Shown piece after piece: positions 1 through 9,795 of a DNA stretch of 64,000 bases. The position numbers and the translations under genes are program-made. Numbering within the stretch: position 1 is the stretch's first letter; every line of letters starts with the position of its first letter. This stretch comes from a virus. Below the pieces are notes generated by a model that saw only the letters and a program-made list of their open reading frames with translations, was not told where the DNA came from and did not search any database. The stretch covers positions 248,001 through 312,000 of the IMG/VR virus record IMGVR_UViG_3300031787_007614. One strand, written 5' to 3'.

Positions 1-3000
1 ACCAGTAACAATATTACCGCCAGTTACATTACCTTGCGCACTTACTGTGCCGCCTGCTGTGACATTGGTTGTTGCACTAACAATACTGCCGTTGACATTG
101 CCACCAGTTACATTACCTGTTGCACTTACTTCACCAGCTGTTGTGATATTGCCGCCAGTGACATTACCAGTTGCTGTTACCAAACCAACTGTGCGTAAAT
201 TGCCACCAGTTACGTTGCCAGTGATTGCAGCCAAACCACCAGTGACCAAATTGCCACCTGACACATTGGCTGTGGCTGTTACTCCACCGCTAACTGTTAA
301 GTTGCCGCCATCAATGTTGCCTGTAGCACTAAGTCCAGCACCTTGTACCAAAGTGGTAGCAACCACATTACCACCTGCAACGTTGGCAGTAGAAACAATG
401 TTGCCTGTGGCTGTGATCAATCCACCTGTGACAATGTTGCCACCAATCACGTTGCCAGTAGCTGATATTGCTGTTGTGGCAGAAATCAATGCACCTTGCA
501 GATTACCACCAAAAATGTTGCCTGTGGCTGTGATTGTGCCACCTGTCAGCAAGTTGCCACCGTCAATGTTGCCTGTGGCTGAAACTAACCCTGCTGTGCG
601 TAGATTTCCACTATCAACGTTACCAGTTACACTCAAGCTAGGTAAAGTACCAATTGCAGTGGCAACCACGCCAGTTAACAAACTACCATTACCAGCATAG
701 TAGCCGGCACTGATGTTGCCTGTGGTTGTGACGTTAGAAGTAGAGTTCAATGCACTCTGAACATTACCACTCAAACTCAATCCTGCGGCATTCAAATTAC
801 CGCCTGTGATGTTGCCAGTTGCCAGGATCAAACCTGCAGTTGATACATTTCCACCAACTACGTTGCCTGTGGCTGACAAAATACCACCAGTGATGTTGCC
901 ACCAGTGATGTTGCCAGTTGCACTTACTATGCCCGCTGTGGTTAAATTTCCAGTGGCTGTGTTAGCAGTTACATTCAGTCCAGATGCACTGATTGTTCCT
1001 GTGGTGTCAATATTTCCGCCGGTGATATTGCCAGTTGCTACAATCAAACCAGTTGCACTAATTGCTCCGCCAGTAAGAATATTACCACCAGTGATATTGG
1101 CTGTTGCGCTAACTGTGGTTGCTGTTAAGATACCAGTACCAACATTGCCACCAGTGATGTTGCCTGTGGCACTAACTTGTCCAACAGTTCTAACATTACC
1201 ACCTGTGACATTGCCTGCGGCACTGATCAATCCTGCTGTGGTCACGTTGCCGGCTGCTATGGTAGCAGTAGAAGTTACAGATGCTGCTGCCAATGCACCA
1301 ACCACAAATGTACCGTAGCTGTTGACTGTGACAATTTCGTTAGCAATGCTTACGTTGCTGGCTGCAATCAAATTGCCTGTGGAGTTTTGATAACCAATAA
1401 ACGCTGAATTCTCAGCAGTGGTATAATACCACATTTGTTCGCCACGATCTTTGTTATCGTTGACTGTAAGAGGTGTGTTGTTGGCACCACGGCCTAATCC
1501 AATAATTGGATCTTGAACATTTAAGTCTGTGATGTTAATGTAGATAACATTGCCATCAACAGTCAAGTCACCACCCACAACTGCATTACCAGTGATGTTA
1601 AGTGTGGCGCCGTTGACTGTTCCAACTGTGATTAAATTACCGCCAATGACGTTGGCTGCGGCACTGATCAATCCACCTGTGACCAAATTGCCACCAGTTA
1701 CATTGCCTGTAGCAGTTACTATACCACCTGTGAGCAAATTGCCACCTGTGATATTGGCCAGTGCACTGATGTTACCACCGGTGATGCCTGGTCCAACTAT
1801 GATATTTTCAGCAATAACAGTGTTTGTGCTAGTGATATTTCCAGCTGTTCCAATATTGCCGCCAGTGATATTACCAGTTGCTGAAACTGTATTAGTAGAC
1901 AACAACACACCCGAAACTGCAATATTGCCGCCGGTGATGTTACCAGTGCCTGTTACTATACCAGTGCCAAAATATACATTACCATTGAACGCCGCGCCAT
2001 TAACATTGCCGCCTGTGCTGATTTGAGTACCAACTCCGCCGCCCAATATGTTACCGCCGGTGATGTTGCCAGTTGCAGAAATCAATCCAGCAGTGGTAAT
2101 ATTGCCGCCAGTGACATTGGCAGTTGCAATGATATTACTACCGCTTAATATATTACCTGTGGCACTTATGATGCTACCAGCAACAATGTTGCCAGTACCT
2201 GGGCCATTAGTAACTGTTAAATTACCAACTTGTGCATCACCATTACCAAGTAATTTGAATGTGCCAAACAAAATGTTGCCACCGGTGATGTTGCCCACGG
2301 CACTAACTTGTTCCAATGCATTCAAGTTGCCAGTTACAGTATTGCCAGTTACACTCACACTTGGCAGTGTACCAATGCTGGTGGCCACAACGCCAGTTAA
2401 CAGAGCACCATTGCCTAACACGTATCCACCGCTGATGTTGGCAGTGGTTGTGATATTTGCCGCGCTGGTCAATGCACTTACAACATTGCCACTTAGACTC
2501 AAGCCGGTAGCATTCAAATTGCCGCCAGTGATGTTGCCAGTTGCAGAAATCAATCCAGCAGTTAATAAATTACCACCAGTTACGTTACCTGTAATATTGG
2601 CTGTAGTAGAAACTACCAATGCAGCTATGTTACCAGTTCCAATAGTTACCAAATTGCCACCGGTTACATTACCAGTAGCACTGATCAGTCCAGTTACAAA
2701 CGCACCAGTATTGGCAAACACTGCCACATTGGCAATACCACCAACAGAAATGTTGGCGTTACCACCAGTGACACCAATATTGGCTTCTGTAGTACCGTTA
2801 GCAATCTTTGTAGGAGTACCGGCTGCAATGCCTGACAGCAATGCACCGTTACCCAAAATGTAATTACCAGCTACGTTACCTGATGCGCTGACATTGCCAA
2901 CTGTGGTCAAATTGCCACCGCTGACATTGCCTGTTGCAACAACAACACCAGTTGCACTCAATGTTGTTGCTGTGATAACGTTGGCACCAGTAATGTTGCC

Positions 3001-6000
3001 GCCAGCGCCTGTGGTAACAATGTTGCCACCTGTGACGTTACCAGTTGCAGAAACTACGCCAGCAGTCAACAAATTGCCACCAGTTACGTTACCAGTTACA
3101 ATTGCAGTGCCGCTTGTGACTATGCTTGCTACGTTGGCCGTACCAGCTGTTACCAAATTACCACCAGTTACGTTGGCAGTTACTGATACTGTGGTACCTG
3201 TGTGAGTGGTTGCGTTGACATTGGCGCCACCTAAGATATTGCCACCAGTGATGTTGCCAGTTACCGAGACTGTAGTACCTGTGTGAGTGGTTGCATTAAC
3301 GTTAGCACCACCTAAGATATTGCCACCAGTGATGTTGCCAGTAGCACTTACTTGTCCTGCTGTGGTTAGATTGCCACCAGTCACGTTGGCAGTTACTGAT
3401 ACTGTAGTACCTGTGTGGGTAGTTGCGTTGACATTAGCACCACCTAAAATATTACCACCAGTGATGTTGCCAACAGCACTAAATGCGCCAGACGCTGTGA
3501 CTATACCTGTACCATTTGGTGCCAACGCAATGTTGCCGTTGCTACCTGTAATAATTGTTAAAGCACCAGTGTCTACAATATTGCCAGCAATATTCAAGTT
3601 ACCACCAGTAATGTTACCAGTAGCACTTATTTGACCTGCTGTAGTTAGATTGCCACCTGACACGTTGGCAGTTACACTGACTGTGGTACCTGTGTGAGTT
3701 GTGGCGTTAACGTTAGCGCCACCCATGATGTTGCCACCAGTTACATTGCCTGTAGCACTTACTTCGCCAGCTGTGGTCAAATTACCACCTGACACGTTGG
3801 CTGTAGCAACAACTTGTCCTGCTGTGGTCAAATTACCACCTGACACATTGCCTGTAGCACTGATCAAGCCAGTAACATATTCGCCAGTTGCAGCATATAC
3901 CGCCACATTGGCAGTTCCGCCAACCCCAACTGCTACGTTGCCACCTGAGCTTACAATAGAAACATTTGATGTTCCGCTGACAATTTGTGTGGGTGTACCT
4001 GTTGCAACGCCTGTCAACAATGCACCATTACCAACAAAGTAATTGCCAGTCACGTTGCCTGTGGCACTGACTTGACCAACTGTGGTCACGTTGCCAGCTA
4101 TCACATTTCCTTGTGCAGATACAACTCCCAACACAGTCATTGTGTTGGAGTCTGTGTTATATGTAAATCCTGCTACTGCGCCAGCATTGCCATTGGCGTT
4201 GTAAAGCACTTGTGTGTTTGAACCAGGAACAGTTAAGTTACCAGTAATGTTGCCGGCAAAGTTACCCACAAAGTAACCTGTAGTGATAATATTACCTGCG
4301 GCACTTACTGTACCTTGAGTGCGTATGTTTGCGCCGTCAATGTTGCCTGTAGCAGTGATCAATCCTGCTGTGGTCAAGTTTCCACCAGTTACGTTGGCAG
4401 TTACTGATACTGTAGTACCTGTGTGAGTGGTTGCATTAACATTAGCACCACCTAAGATATTACCACCGGTGATGTTACCAGTTGCACTAATCAGACCACC
4501 TGTGGTCAAGTTTCCACCTGACACATTGGCTGCTGAAGTAATATTGCCTGTTGCGCTTACTTGTCCTGCTGTGGTTAAATTGCCACCTGACACATTAGCA
4601 GTAGCAACCACTTGGCCGCCTGTGTTTACATTCCCACCTGTGATGTTGCCCGAAGCACTGATTACTGTGCCAGTTACGCTTTGAGTTGTATTAATGTTGT
4701 TAGCAATAACGTTGCCAGCAACGCTGACCAAACCAGTTGAAACTAAATTTCCGCCACTGACATTGGCAGTTGTGATAATATTAGCAGTTTCAGTACCACT
4801 GGCCAAGTATGTTGAAACATCTGAGTTGGCATATCCTGCTGGCAAGCCAGTCAACGCACTGCCATTACCTAAAATGTATCCGCCACTGATGTTGGCTGTG
4901 GTTGTTATATTTGCCGCAGACACTAATGCACTGACAACGTTGCCACTTAGGCTCAAGCCTGTGGCATTCAAGTTACCACCAGTGACGTTACCAGTAGCTG
5001 TAACCTGCCCTGCTGTGCGTAGATTACCGCCATCTATGTTGCCAGTGACTGAAACATTGCCCACGGTCAATAGGTTATCATCAGTCCGGTAGGTGAGATC
5101 CACATCCGCCCGTGCTATCTGAGCTGTGGTGCGATTCTCTACAAACGTAGGGTAGTAAATGGTTGTTAGGCCGTTTGTGTCTGTTACATCAACAGTTACG
5201 GAATTGACCCCTGTGAGTTGTGAGCCATTACCTAAAATGTAGTTGCCTGAAATGTTAGCAGTAGTTGTAATATTGGCTGCTGAAACTAACGCACTAACAA
5301 CGTTACCACTCAAGCTCAATCCTGTGGCATTTAAATTACCACCTGACACATTGCCAGTTGCTGATATCAGTCCAACAGTGCGTAAGTTGCCACCATCAAT
5401 ATTGGCAGTTACACTCAATGATCCGAGTGTACCAACACTTGTGATATTAGGTTGTGCGGCTGTGCTCAATGTACCGGCAACATTGCCGCCACTGATGTTG
5501 GCAGTGGTTGTTATGTTGCCTGTTCCGCTAATAACATTTGACCCTAACGCGGCCAATAATGTTGTAACATTTGAATCTGCATAGCTGGCAGGTAAACCGG
5601 TCAGTTGACTACCATTACCAATAAAGTAGTTTGCTGTTACGTTACCAGCAACACTCATTCCTGTTGAGGCAAAAGTATAAACGTTGGTCACGCCACCAAT
5701 GTTACCAACCACGTTGCCGTTGGCCACAGGAATATTAAATTCTGTTGTGCCGTTTGAAAGTTTGCTTGCTGATCCAACATTTGAGCTGGCAGTAACGCCA
5801 GTAAGTCCAGCACCGTTACCAATGAAAATACCGTTGACAACTTGTATGTTGCCGTTGGCAAGTAGTGCGCCAATGTTGCCCGAGTAGGTTGGCAAATATG
5901 CCTGAACATTAGCGTTTGAATATGTTGCTGGCAAGCCAGTCAGTTGACTACCATTACCTAATATATAACTGCCGGTGATGTTGCCTGAAGTACTAACTGT

Positions 6001-6870
6001 GGCAGCAGTTACTGCTCCACTCACTCCAACGTTGCCGCCACCTAGGTTACCAGTGTAGGTTGGCAGGTATGCAGCAACGTTTGAATTGCCGTATGTTGCA
6101 GGCAAGCCAGTCAGTTGGCTACCATTACCAAACACATATCCAGCAGTGATGTTACCAGTAGTTGATATTGGGTTGGTGCCTAGTGCAGCCAAATTAGCCA
6201 CAACATTGGCATTGCCGTATGTTGCAGGCAAGCCAGTCAGTTGTGAACCATTACCTAAAACATAAGTGCCCTGAACATTGCCAGTAGTGATAATGTTGCT
6301 AGTGTCTGCGCCACTGGCAAGATAAGATGCCACATTGGCATTGCCATAACTTGTGAGCGTACCGCCACCGCTGATTACAGTTTGTTGACCACTTTCGTTG
6401 GTCATTATAACAGCAGTTGAGTTGGCACTGATTGTGGCATTGCCTAGGAAAATAGTGCTGTTGGAAAGATAAAGATCGTTGAACTGTGCTGTTGGGCTGC
6501 CAAGGCTGTAGGTTAGATTGGCAGCAGGAAGAATATTGGCTTTGACTGTGACTGTGTTGGTTCCAACCACAACCACATTACCGGTGCCAGCAATACCAAC
6601 AGTGACATTGCCGCCTGAACTTACAACAGCAACGTTAGATGTTCCACTTTCAATAGCAGTTGAATTGCCGGTGGCAAGCCCAGTTAACTGTGAACCGTTA
6701 CCAATAAAATACGTACCGTAAACATTGCCACTAGCAACAATGTTATTGGCAGCAGTGATACTGCCTACACCCAAAATATCATTGTTGGTCAACAGCAAAT
6801 TATCGCCACTGGCCAGCTCTTGAATCTGTGCGCTACCTGTGTTTACTACTAACGGAATCTTGTTTGCCAT
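1..6870 (-). CDS. Giant repeat-built appendage/tail-fibre-like protein, partial (C-terminus beyond the left edge)
   Basis: This frame is open from an ATG at 6870 to base 1, at least 2,290 residues, and has no stop inside the window. The N-terminus (MANKIPLVVNTGSAQIQELA) matches that of the small protein at 11866-12132. Next come several units containing GNGSQLTGLPATYGNANV. From about residue 500 onward the protein is mostly a degenerate 17-residue unit of the type ATGNVTGGNITTAGLIS (51 bp at DNA level). The composition is Gly/Asn/Thr/Ala/Val, with almost no Cys and few charged residues, which suggests an extended beta-rich fibre. I infer a virion appendage or adhesin from the repeats and from neighbouring proteins built the same way. 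No enzymatic domain or C-terminal chaperone is visible. The long plus-strand frames opposite it are shadows caused by its codon composition. Confidence 0.8.
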   Translation of the reverse strand, partial: MANKIPLVVNTGSAQIQELASGDNLLLTNNDILGVGSITAANNIVASGNVYGTYFIGNGSQLTGLATGNSTAIESGTSNVAVVSSGGNVTVGIAGTGNVVVVGTNTVTVKANILPAANLTYSLGSPTAQFNDLYLSNSTIFLGNATISANSTAVIMTNESGQQTVISGGGTLTSYGNANVASYLASGADTSNIITTGNVQGTYVLGNGSQLTGLPATYGNANVVANLAALGTNPISTTGNITAGYVFGNGSQLTGLPATYGNSNVAAYLPTYTGNLGGGNVGVSGAVTAATVSTSGNITGSYILGNGSQLTGLPATYSNANVQAYLPTYSGNIGALLANGNIQVVNGIFIGNGAGLTGVTASSNVGSASKLSNGTTEFNIPVANGNVVGNIGGVTNVYTFASTGMSVAGNVTANYFIGNGSQLTGLPASYADSNVTTLLAALGSNVISGTGNITTTANISGGNVAGTLSTAAQPNITSVGTLGSLSVTANIDGGNLRTVGLISATGNVSGGNLNATGLSLSGNVVSALVSAANITTTANISGNYILGNGSQLTGVNSVTVDVTDTNGLTTIYYPTFVENRTTAQIARADVDLTYRTDDNLLTVGNVSVTGNIDGGNLRTAGQVTATGNVTGGNLNATGLSLSGNVVSALVSAANITTTANISGGYILGNGSALTGLPAGYANSDVSTYLASGTETANIITTANVSGGNLVSTGLVSVAGNVIANNINTTQSVTGTVISASGNITGGNVNTGGQVVATANVSGGNLTTAGQVSATGNITSAANVSGGNLTTGGLISATGNITGGNILGGANVNATTHTGTTVSVTANVTGGNLTTAGLITATGNIDGANIRTQGTVSAAGNIITTGYFVGNFAGNITGNLTVPGSNTQVLYNANGNAGAVAGFTYNTDSNTMTVLGVVSAQGNVIAGNVTTVGQVSATGNVTGNYFVGNGALLTGVATGTPTQIVSGTSNVSIVSSGGNVAVGVGGTANVAVYAATGEYVTGLISATGNVSGGNLTTAGQVVATANVSGGNLTTAGEVSATGNVTGGNIMGGANVNATTHTGTTVSVTANVSGGNLTTAGQISATGNITGGNLNIAGNIVDTGALTIITGSNGNIALAPNGTGIVTASGAFSAVGNITGGNILGGANVNATTHTGTTVSVTANVTGGNLTTAGQVSATGNITGGNILGGANVNATTHTGTTVSVTGNITGGNILGGANVNATTHTGTTVSVTANVTGGNLVTAGTANVASIVTSGTAIVTGNVTGGNLLTAGVVSATGNVTGGNIVTTGAGGNITGANVITATTLSATGVVVATGNVSGGNLTTVGNVSASGNVAGNYILGNGALLSGIAAGTPTKIANGTTEANIGVTGGNANISVGGIANVAVFANTGAFVTGLISATGNVTGGNLVTIGTGNIAALVVSTTANITGNVTGGNLLTAGLISATGNITGGNLNATGLSLSGNVVSALTSAANITTTANISGGYVLGNGALLTGVVATSIGTLPSVSVTGNTVTGNLNALEQVSAVGNITGGNILFGTFKLLGNGDAQVGNLTVTNGPGTGNIVAGSIISATGNILSGSNIIATANVTGGNITTAGLISATGNITGGNILGGGVGTQISTGGNVNGAAFNGNVYFGTGIVTGTGNITGGNIAVSGVLLSTNTVSATGNITGGNIGTAGNITSTNTVIAENIIVGPGITGGNISALANITGGNLLTGGIVTATGNVTGGNLVTGGLISAAANVIGGNLITVGTVNGATLNITGNAVVGGDLTVDGNVIYINITDLNVQDPIIGLGRGANNTPLTVNDNKDRGEQMWYYTTAENSAFIGYQNSTGNLIAASNVSIANEIVTVNSYGTFVVGALAAASVTSTATIAAGNVTTAGLISAAGNVTGGNVRTVGQVSATGNITGGNVGTGILTATTVSATANITGGNILTGGAISATGLIVATGNITGGNIDTTGTISASGLNVTANTATGNLTTAGIVSATGNITGGNITGGILSATGNVVGGNVSTAGLILATGNITGGNLNAAGLSLSGNVQSALNSTSNVTTTGNISAGYYAGNGSLLTGVVATAIGTLPSLSVTGNVDSGNLRTAGLVSATGNIDGGNLLTGGTITATGNIFGGNLQGALISATTAISATGNVIGGNIVTGGLITATGNIVSTANVAGGNVVATTLVQGAGLSATGNIDGGNLTVSGGVTATANVSGGNLVTGGLAAITGNVTGGNLRTVGLVTATGNVTGGNITTAGEVSATGNVTGGNVNGSIVSATTNVTAGGTVSAQGNVTGGNIVTG

Positions 6871-6889
6871 TATCTTAATCCAATTTTAT

Positions 6890-6897
6890 CATTTATG
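6890..6897 (-). promoter_or_regulatory. Weak late-promoter-like octamer upstream of the giant repeat protein
   Basis: The minus strand reads CATAAATG, one base from NATAAATA. It overlaps the TAA stop of the upstream gene (6893-6895). With T4 late-promoter spacing the start point would leave a leader of about 14 nt before the ATG at 6870. This is a candidate only. Confidence 0.25.
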
Positions 6898-7594
6898 TGG
6901 TATACACAACCACGTTGCCGGTGCGAGTCAAAACATTAAAACTGTTGTTACTGGACAATGGTACGGATACCGGAGTGGTTCTAGTGCCCACAGTTAGTGT
7001 TCTAGTAAAAACAGTGTTACCAATGTAAATATTGCCAGTGGCATTGATATTGCCGCCAGTAACGTTGCCCGAAGCACTGACCAAGCCAGTGCTGAAAATA
7101 TTTGCAGCTTGTAGGTTGCCGCTGAGAGTGAGGCCGTTGTTGTAAAACACAGCCACATTGCCAGTTCCGCCAATGCCAATTGTGACATTACCACCTGAAC
7201 TGCGAACAGCTACATTTGATGTGCCGTTAGCAATGGCTGTGCCGTTGCCAGATCCACCAGCAATACCTGTAAGCAGGCTGCCGTTGCCCACAAAATACGA
7301 AGCATAAACTGTGTCAATTCGTTTGGTTGGCGATCCTATGTCATACACAGCATCAATTGAAGGCATGATGGAACTATTGGCCTGAATGTTTCCAATACCA
7401 TTGGCAGCCAGCACCAAATTGGAATTAAGACCGTTGACAGAAATTACATTGTTGGCAATAACAACATTGCTGCCAACAGGACCTGCGGCATAAATTTCTG
7501 TAAAATTGTCATTTACAGCATCGAATGCATCACGCAACGGCTCGCCCGTGCCATCATTGGCCGCGGCGCCGGTGTCAATTATTTGTTGTGCCAT
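6893..7594 (-). CDS. Virion appendage protein with GDGTGEPLR-type N-terminus
   Basis: A 233-residue protein. The N-terminus (IDTGAAANDGTGEPLRDAF, then AVNDNFTEIYAA) is a motif often found at the start of marine myovirus structural proteins. The middle has YDIGSPTKRIDTVYASYFVG followed by GNGSLLTGIAGG, a fibre-type motif also found in the giant protein at 1-6870. One or two GNVTGGNINATGN repeats follow, and the C-terminal 45 residues are unique. It lies between two other repeat proteins on the same strand, 22 nt upstream of the giant gene. The likely role is a fibre or fibre-attachment subunit, inferred from motifs and context. A GAGGA-type ribosome site lies upstream of the ATG. Confidence 0.7.
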   Translation of the reverse strand: MAQQIIDTGAAANDGTGEPLRDAFDAVNDNFTEIYAAGPVGSNVVIANNVISVNGLNSNLVLAANGIGNIQANSSIMPSIDAVYDIGSPTKRIDTVYASYFVGNGSLLTGIAGGSGNGTAIANGTSNVAVRSSGGNVTIGIGGTGNVAVFYNNGLTLSGNLQAANIFSTGLVSASGNVTGGNINATGNIYIGNTVFTRTLTVGTRTTPVSVPLSSNNSFNVLTRTGNVVVYTT

Positions 7595-7616
7595 AGGTTT
7601 ACAGGATCCTCTGGTG

Positions 7617-7624
7617 TATTTACC
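7617..7624 (-). promoter_or_regulatory. Late-promoter-like octamer (GGTAAATA)
   Basis: The minus strand reads GGTAAATA, 22 nt before the start codon at 7594, with a GAGGA ribosome site between. It is a variant of the NATAAATA motif found before other virion genes here. The same variant precedes the portal gene. Confidence 0.35.
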
Positions 7625-7644
7625 ATAAGACCCAGTTTACCGTT

Positions 7645-9159
7645 TTAGGCAACTTTGGTGAAAGTAAGGTAAGAACCTGTTTTAGCGGTTATTATACCGG
7701 TGGAATTTTGCAATCTCAAGGTCACTGCGGTATCTACTGTGTTGAAGAAAGTACCCGAAATTCTCAGTGTTCTAGCAACGGTGCCGGTGCTGGCATAAGT
7801 GGTTGCCACGTCATCACTTGTGGTTTTTGTAGCTGTGGCAAATGCAGACGTACCAGTGGTTTGAGTTTCTGTAGTGAAGTTACAGGTGCCTGATGAAAAA
7901 TTAACGCTTGGAGAAATGGTCATTGATCCGTCTGGGACCAGTGTAACATAACTCACAAAAGAATATCGATTGTTAGCAGCGGCTGTAAATGTCAATGTTC
8001 CAATGTTGGCCGGGGTAGCTGAAGAAATTGGAGCATCGCTAGATTGCACAACAAAATTTGGTACTCCAATACCGTTACCAGTCAGCAGGGTTCCAATACT
8101 GACGTTGGCGCCAGAAACATTTGATGTGATAACTGCGTTTCCAGCATTGACATTGGCTGTCAAGCTGGCTGTGGTACCAATAAACACGTTGCCGCTGGTA
8201 ATGTTACCAGTTGATGTGATAACACCTTGGCTGACCAAATTACCACCTGTAACGTTGCCAGTTGTGCTGATGCCGCCGGCTCCTGCGCCAATTGCACCAA
8301 CACTGATCAAATTGCCGCCGGTGATGTTACCTGTAGCTGTTATCAATCCAGCTGTGGCCACATTACCACCAGTTACATTGCCCGTGGCTGTTACCAACCC
8401 GGCTGTGCTTAGATTGCCGCCATCTATGTTGCCAACTATGGTCAATGTGCTGGATCCGTACATGGTGCCACTAACTGCAAATGTGTGCAATGGTGCAGTG
8501 TTGGCAATACCAACGTTGCCAGATGCTCCAATGATAGCAATACGAGTGGCTGCTGTGGTGTTGGCTGTTTGAATTAAAATATTGGCATTGCCAAGAGAGT
8601 CGGAGTACACAGCTCTGATGGCAGCGGTAACTCTAGATCCTGGTGCTGCATCAGATGTAAACCATTCAATTGCTCCAATGTTGGCACCAACTGTGGTAAT
8701 AGCAGTATTTGCATCAGAAAAACGCAGAATTCTGTCTGTAGTTGCACCTGAAGTATAACTTAAAATAATATTGCTTGATGCAACAATATTTCCACCACTG
8801 ACATTGCCTGTTGCTGAAATCAATCCAGCAGTTAATACGTTACCGCCTGTGACATTGCCAGTCACAGATTCTGTTCCTGTGATAACCACACCAGTGGTTG
8901 ACCAAACTGCCACATTGGACACACCACCTACTGAAATTACTGCATTGCCACTGGCAGTGGGAATAGCAATACTGGTGGTTCCGTTAAAGATATTATCGCC
9001 AGAAATATTACCTGTGAGTGCGGCATTGCCAGTCACTGAAAGGTTACCGTTGATCACAACCGTGGCTGCATTGGCTGTCAAGCCTTCAAAAGTTACTGTG
9101 TCGGTATTTCCTACGGATTGGAATACCAAATTGCCTGCGACACGATTGTAGGTAGTCAT
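7645..9159 (-). CDS. Repeat-containing virion fibre-like protein
   Basis: A 504-residue protein. After an N-terminal section with VTFEGLTANAATVVINGNLS, it contains many copies of the GNVTGGNVxTAGLISATGN unit seen in the giant protein. A non-repetitive insert around residues 130-240 includes DRILRFSDANTAIT and AIEWFTSDA, followed by NVGIANTAPLHTFAVSG, which resembles the recurring cores of phage fibre proteins. The last 150 residues lack repeats and look like a separate beta-rich domain, possibly a receptor-binding or cap domain. It begins one base from the stop codon of the upstream gene (9160), so the two are likely co-transcribed. The function is inferred from repeat structure and neighbours. 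Confidence 0.7.
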   Translation of the reverse strand: MTTYNRVAGNLVFQSVGNTDTVTFEGLTANAATVVINGNLSVTGNAALTGNISGDNIFNGTTSIAIPTASGNAVISVGGVSNVAVWSTTGVVITGTESVTGNVTGGNVLTAGLISATGNVSGGNIVASSNIILSYTSGATTDRILRFSDANTAITTVGANIGAIEWFTSDAAPGSRVTAAIRAVYSDSLGNANILIQTANTTAATRIAIIGASGNVGIANTAPLHTFAVSGTMYGSSTLTIVGNIDGGNLSTAGLVTATGNVTGGNVATAGLITATGNITGGNLISVGAIGAGAGGISTTGNVTGGNLVSQGVITSTGNITSGNVFIGTTASLTANVNAGNAVITSNVSGANVSIGTLLTGNGIGVPNFVVQSSDAPISSATPANIGTLTFTAAANNRYSFVSYVTLVPDGSMTISPSVNFSSGTCNFTTETQTTGTSAFATATKTTSDDVATTYASTGTVARTLRISGTFFNTVDTAVTLRLQNSTGIITAKTGSYLTFTKVA

Positions 9160-9747
9160 TTAAAGATCCTTTGTGTTATTTATGCGGTTTTGAAAGTCTT
9201 CCATTTGCATGGCAGCTAGATTTTTAATGCCCCGTAACTCAGCAATTGCCGCTGTGGTTTTGCCCATTACCCGGAAAAATCCAACGTCTGGAAAGTCCTT
9301 GCACACTCTTTGCAGTTGTTTGACCCAATTTCCTGTGTAAGTTGGGCGGGCAGAGCTTTTTTTATAGAACTCAGTGTCTGCGTACACATTGTTAAATCGG
9401 TCCCCGGCTGTGGGACCCATATCAAATCCAATGAGATACACTGCACGATTTTGATCTATAGCCGCAAGAGCCACTGCAATGGGTCCTGAACTGAATCCAA
9501 AATAATCATCCGGGACTCTATGTGCTCCTAGTCCCGGTATGGGTTTTCGAGTGTACATCCTGTGTTCACTGGCATATCCACTGTGTTGAATGGATTCGCT
9601 AATGGGCTTGTCTGTGCTGACCAAAACCGTGGGTGCAAATTCTCGATACAATGCATTACATCCATAGATTGGACCAAGCTCTTTGAGAGTTTGCAAATTC
9701 AATTCTAACCGACTGACACCATTGCCTAATACAAAACCAAAACTCAT
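9160..9747 (-). CDS. Unknown protein, possible MAF/DUF115-like glycan enzyme
   Basis: A 195-residue soluble protein. The N-terminus (FVLGNGVSRLELNL, then GPIYGCNALYREF and VLVSTD) has the layout of DUF115/sialyltransferase-like proteins: a GNG-S loop, a GCNAL strand, then an Asp-ended strand. Near residues 105-112 there is VYLIGFDMG. This similarity is only suggestive and the protein is short for a complete enzyme. It sits between virion genes, so it could modify a virion or host glycan, or be structural. Its ATG is 7 nt after a perfect AGGAGG that lies in the 3' arm of a hairpin (9753-9779). Confidence 0.5.
   Translation of the reverse strand: MSFGFVLGNGVSRLELNLQTLKELGPIYGCNALYREFAPTVLVSTDKPISESIQHSGYASEHRMYTRKPIPGLGAHRVPDDYFGFSSGPIAVALAAIDQNRAVYLIGFDMGPTAGDRFNNVYADTEFYKKSSARPTYTGNWVKQLQRVCKDFPDVGFFRVMGKTTAAIAELRGIKNLAAMQMEDFQNRINNTKDL
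9177..9184 (-). promoter_or_regulatory. Candidate late promoter (CATAAATA)
   Basis: The minus strand reads CATAAATA inside the 3' end of the preceding gene, 17 nt before the ATG at 9159. With T4 spacing the leader would be about 11 nt. Confidence 0.5.
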
Positions 9748-9752
9748 AAAAA

Positions 9753-9779
9753 ATCCTCCTAGTAGTTATCTAGGAGGAT
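9753..9779 (-). terminator. Intrinsic terminator that also encloses the ribosome site of the next gene
   Basis: A perfect 10-bp inverted repeat (ATCCTCCTAG / CTAGGAGGAT) with a 7-nt loop is followed on the minus strand by six T residues. It lies 16 nt after the stop of the gene at 9796-10581. The T run leads straight into the ATG at 9747. The 3' arm contains AGGAGG, the only good Shine-Dalgarno sequence for that ATG, so read-through transcripts would fold their own ribosome site into the stem. Confidence 0.75.
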
Positions 9780-9795
9780 CCAGGGGTTAAATCAA

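Noticed and set aside
47-5909. Series of long plus-strand frames rich in Pro/Val/Leu (for example PPVTLPVA repeats) and one minus-strand frame in another register
   Set aside because: They are antisense or out-of-frame shadows of the continuous minus-strand repeat protein; the repeated PPVTLPVA pattern is simply its reverse complement, and they lack ribosome sites.
1-6870. Regular repeats of about 51 bp resembling a CRISPR array
   Set aside because: The repeats are degenerate, in frame and without unique spacers; they encode a 17-residue protein repeat.
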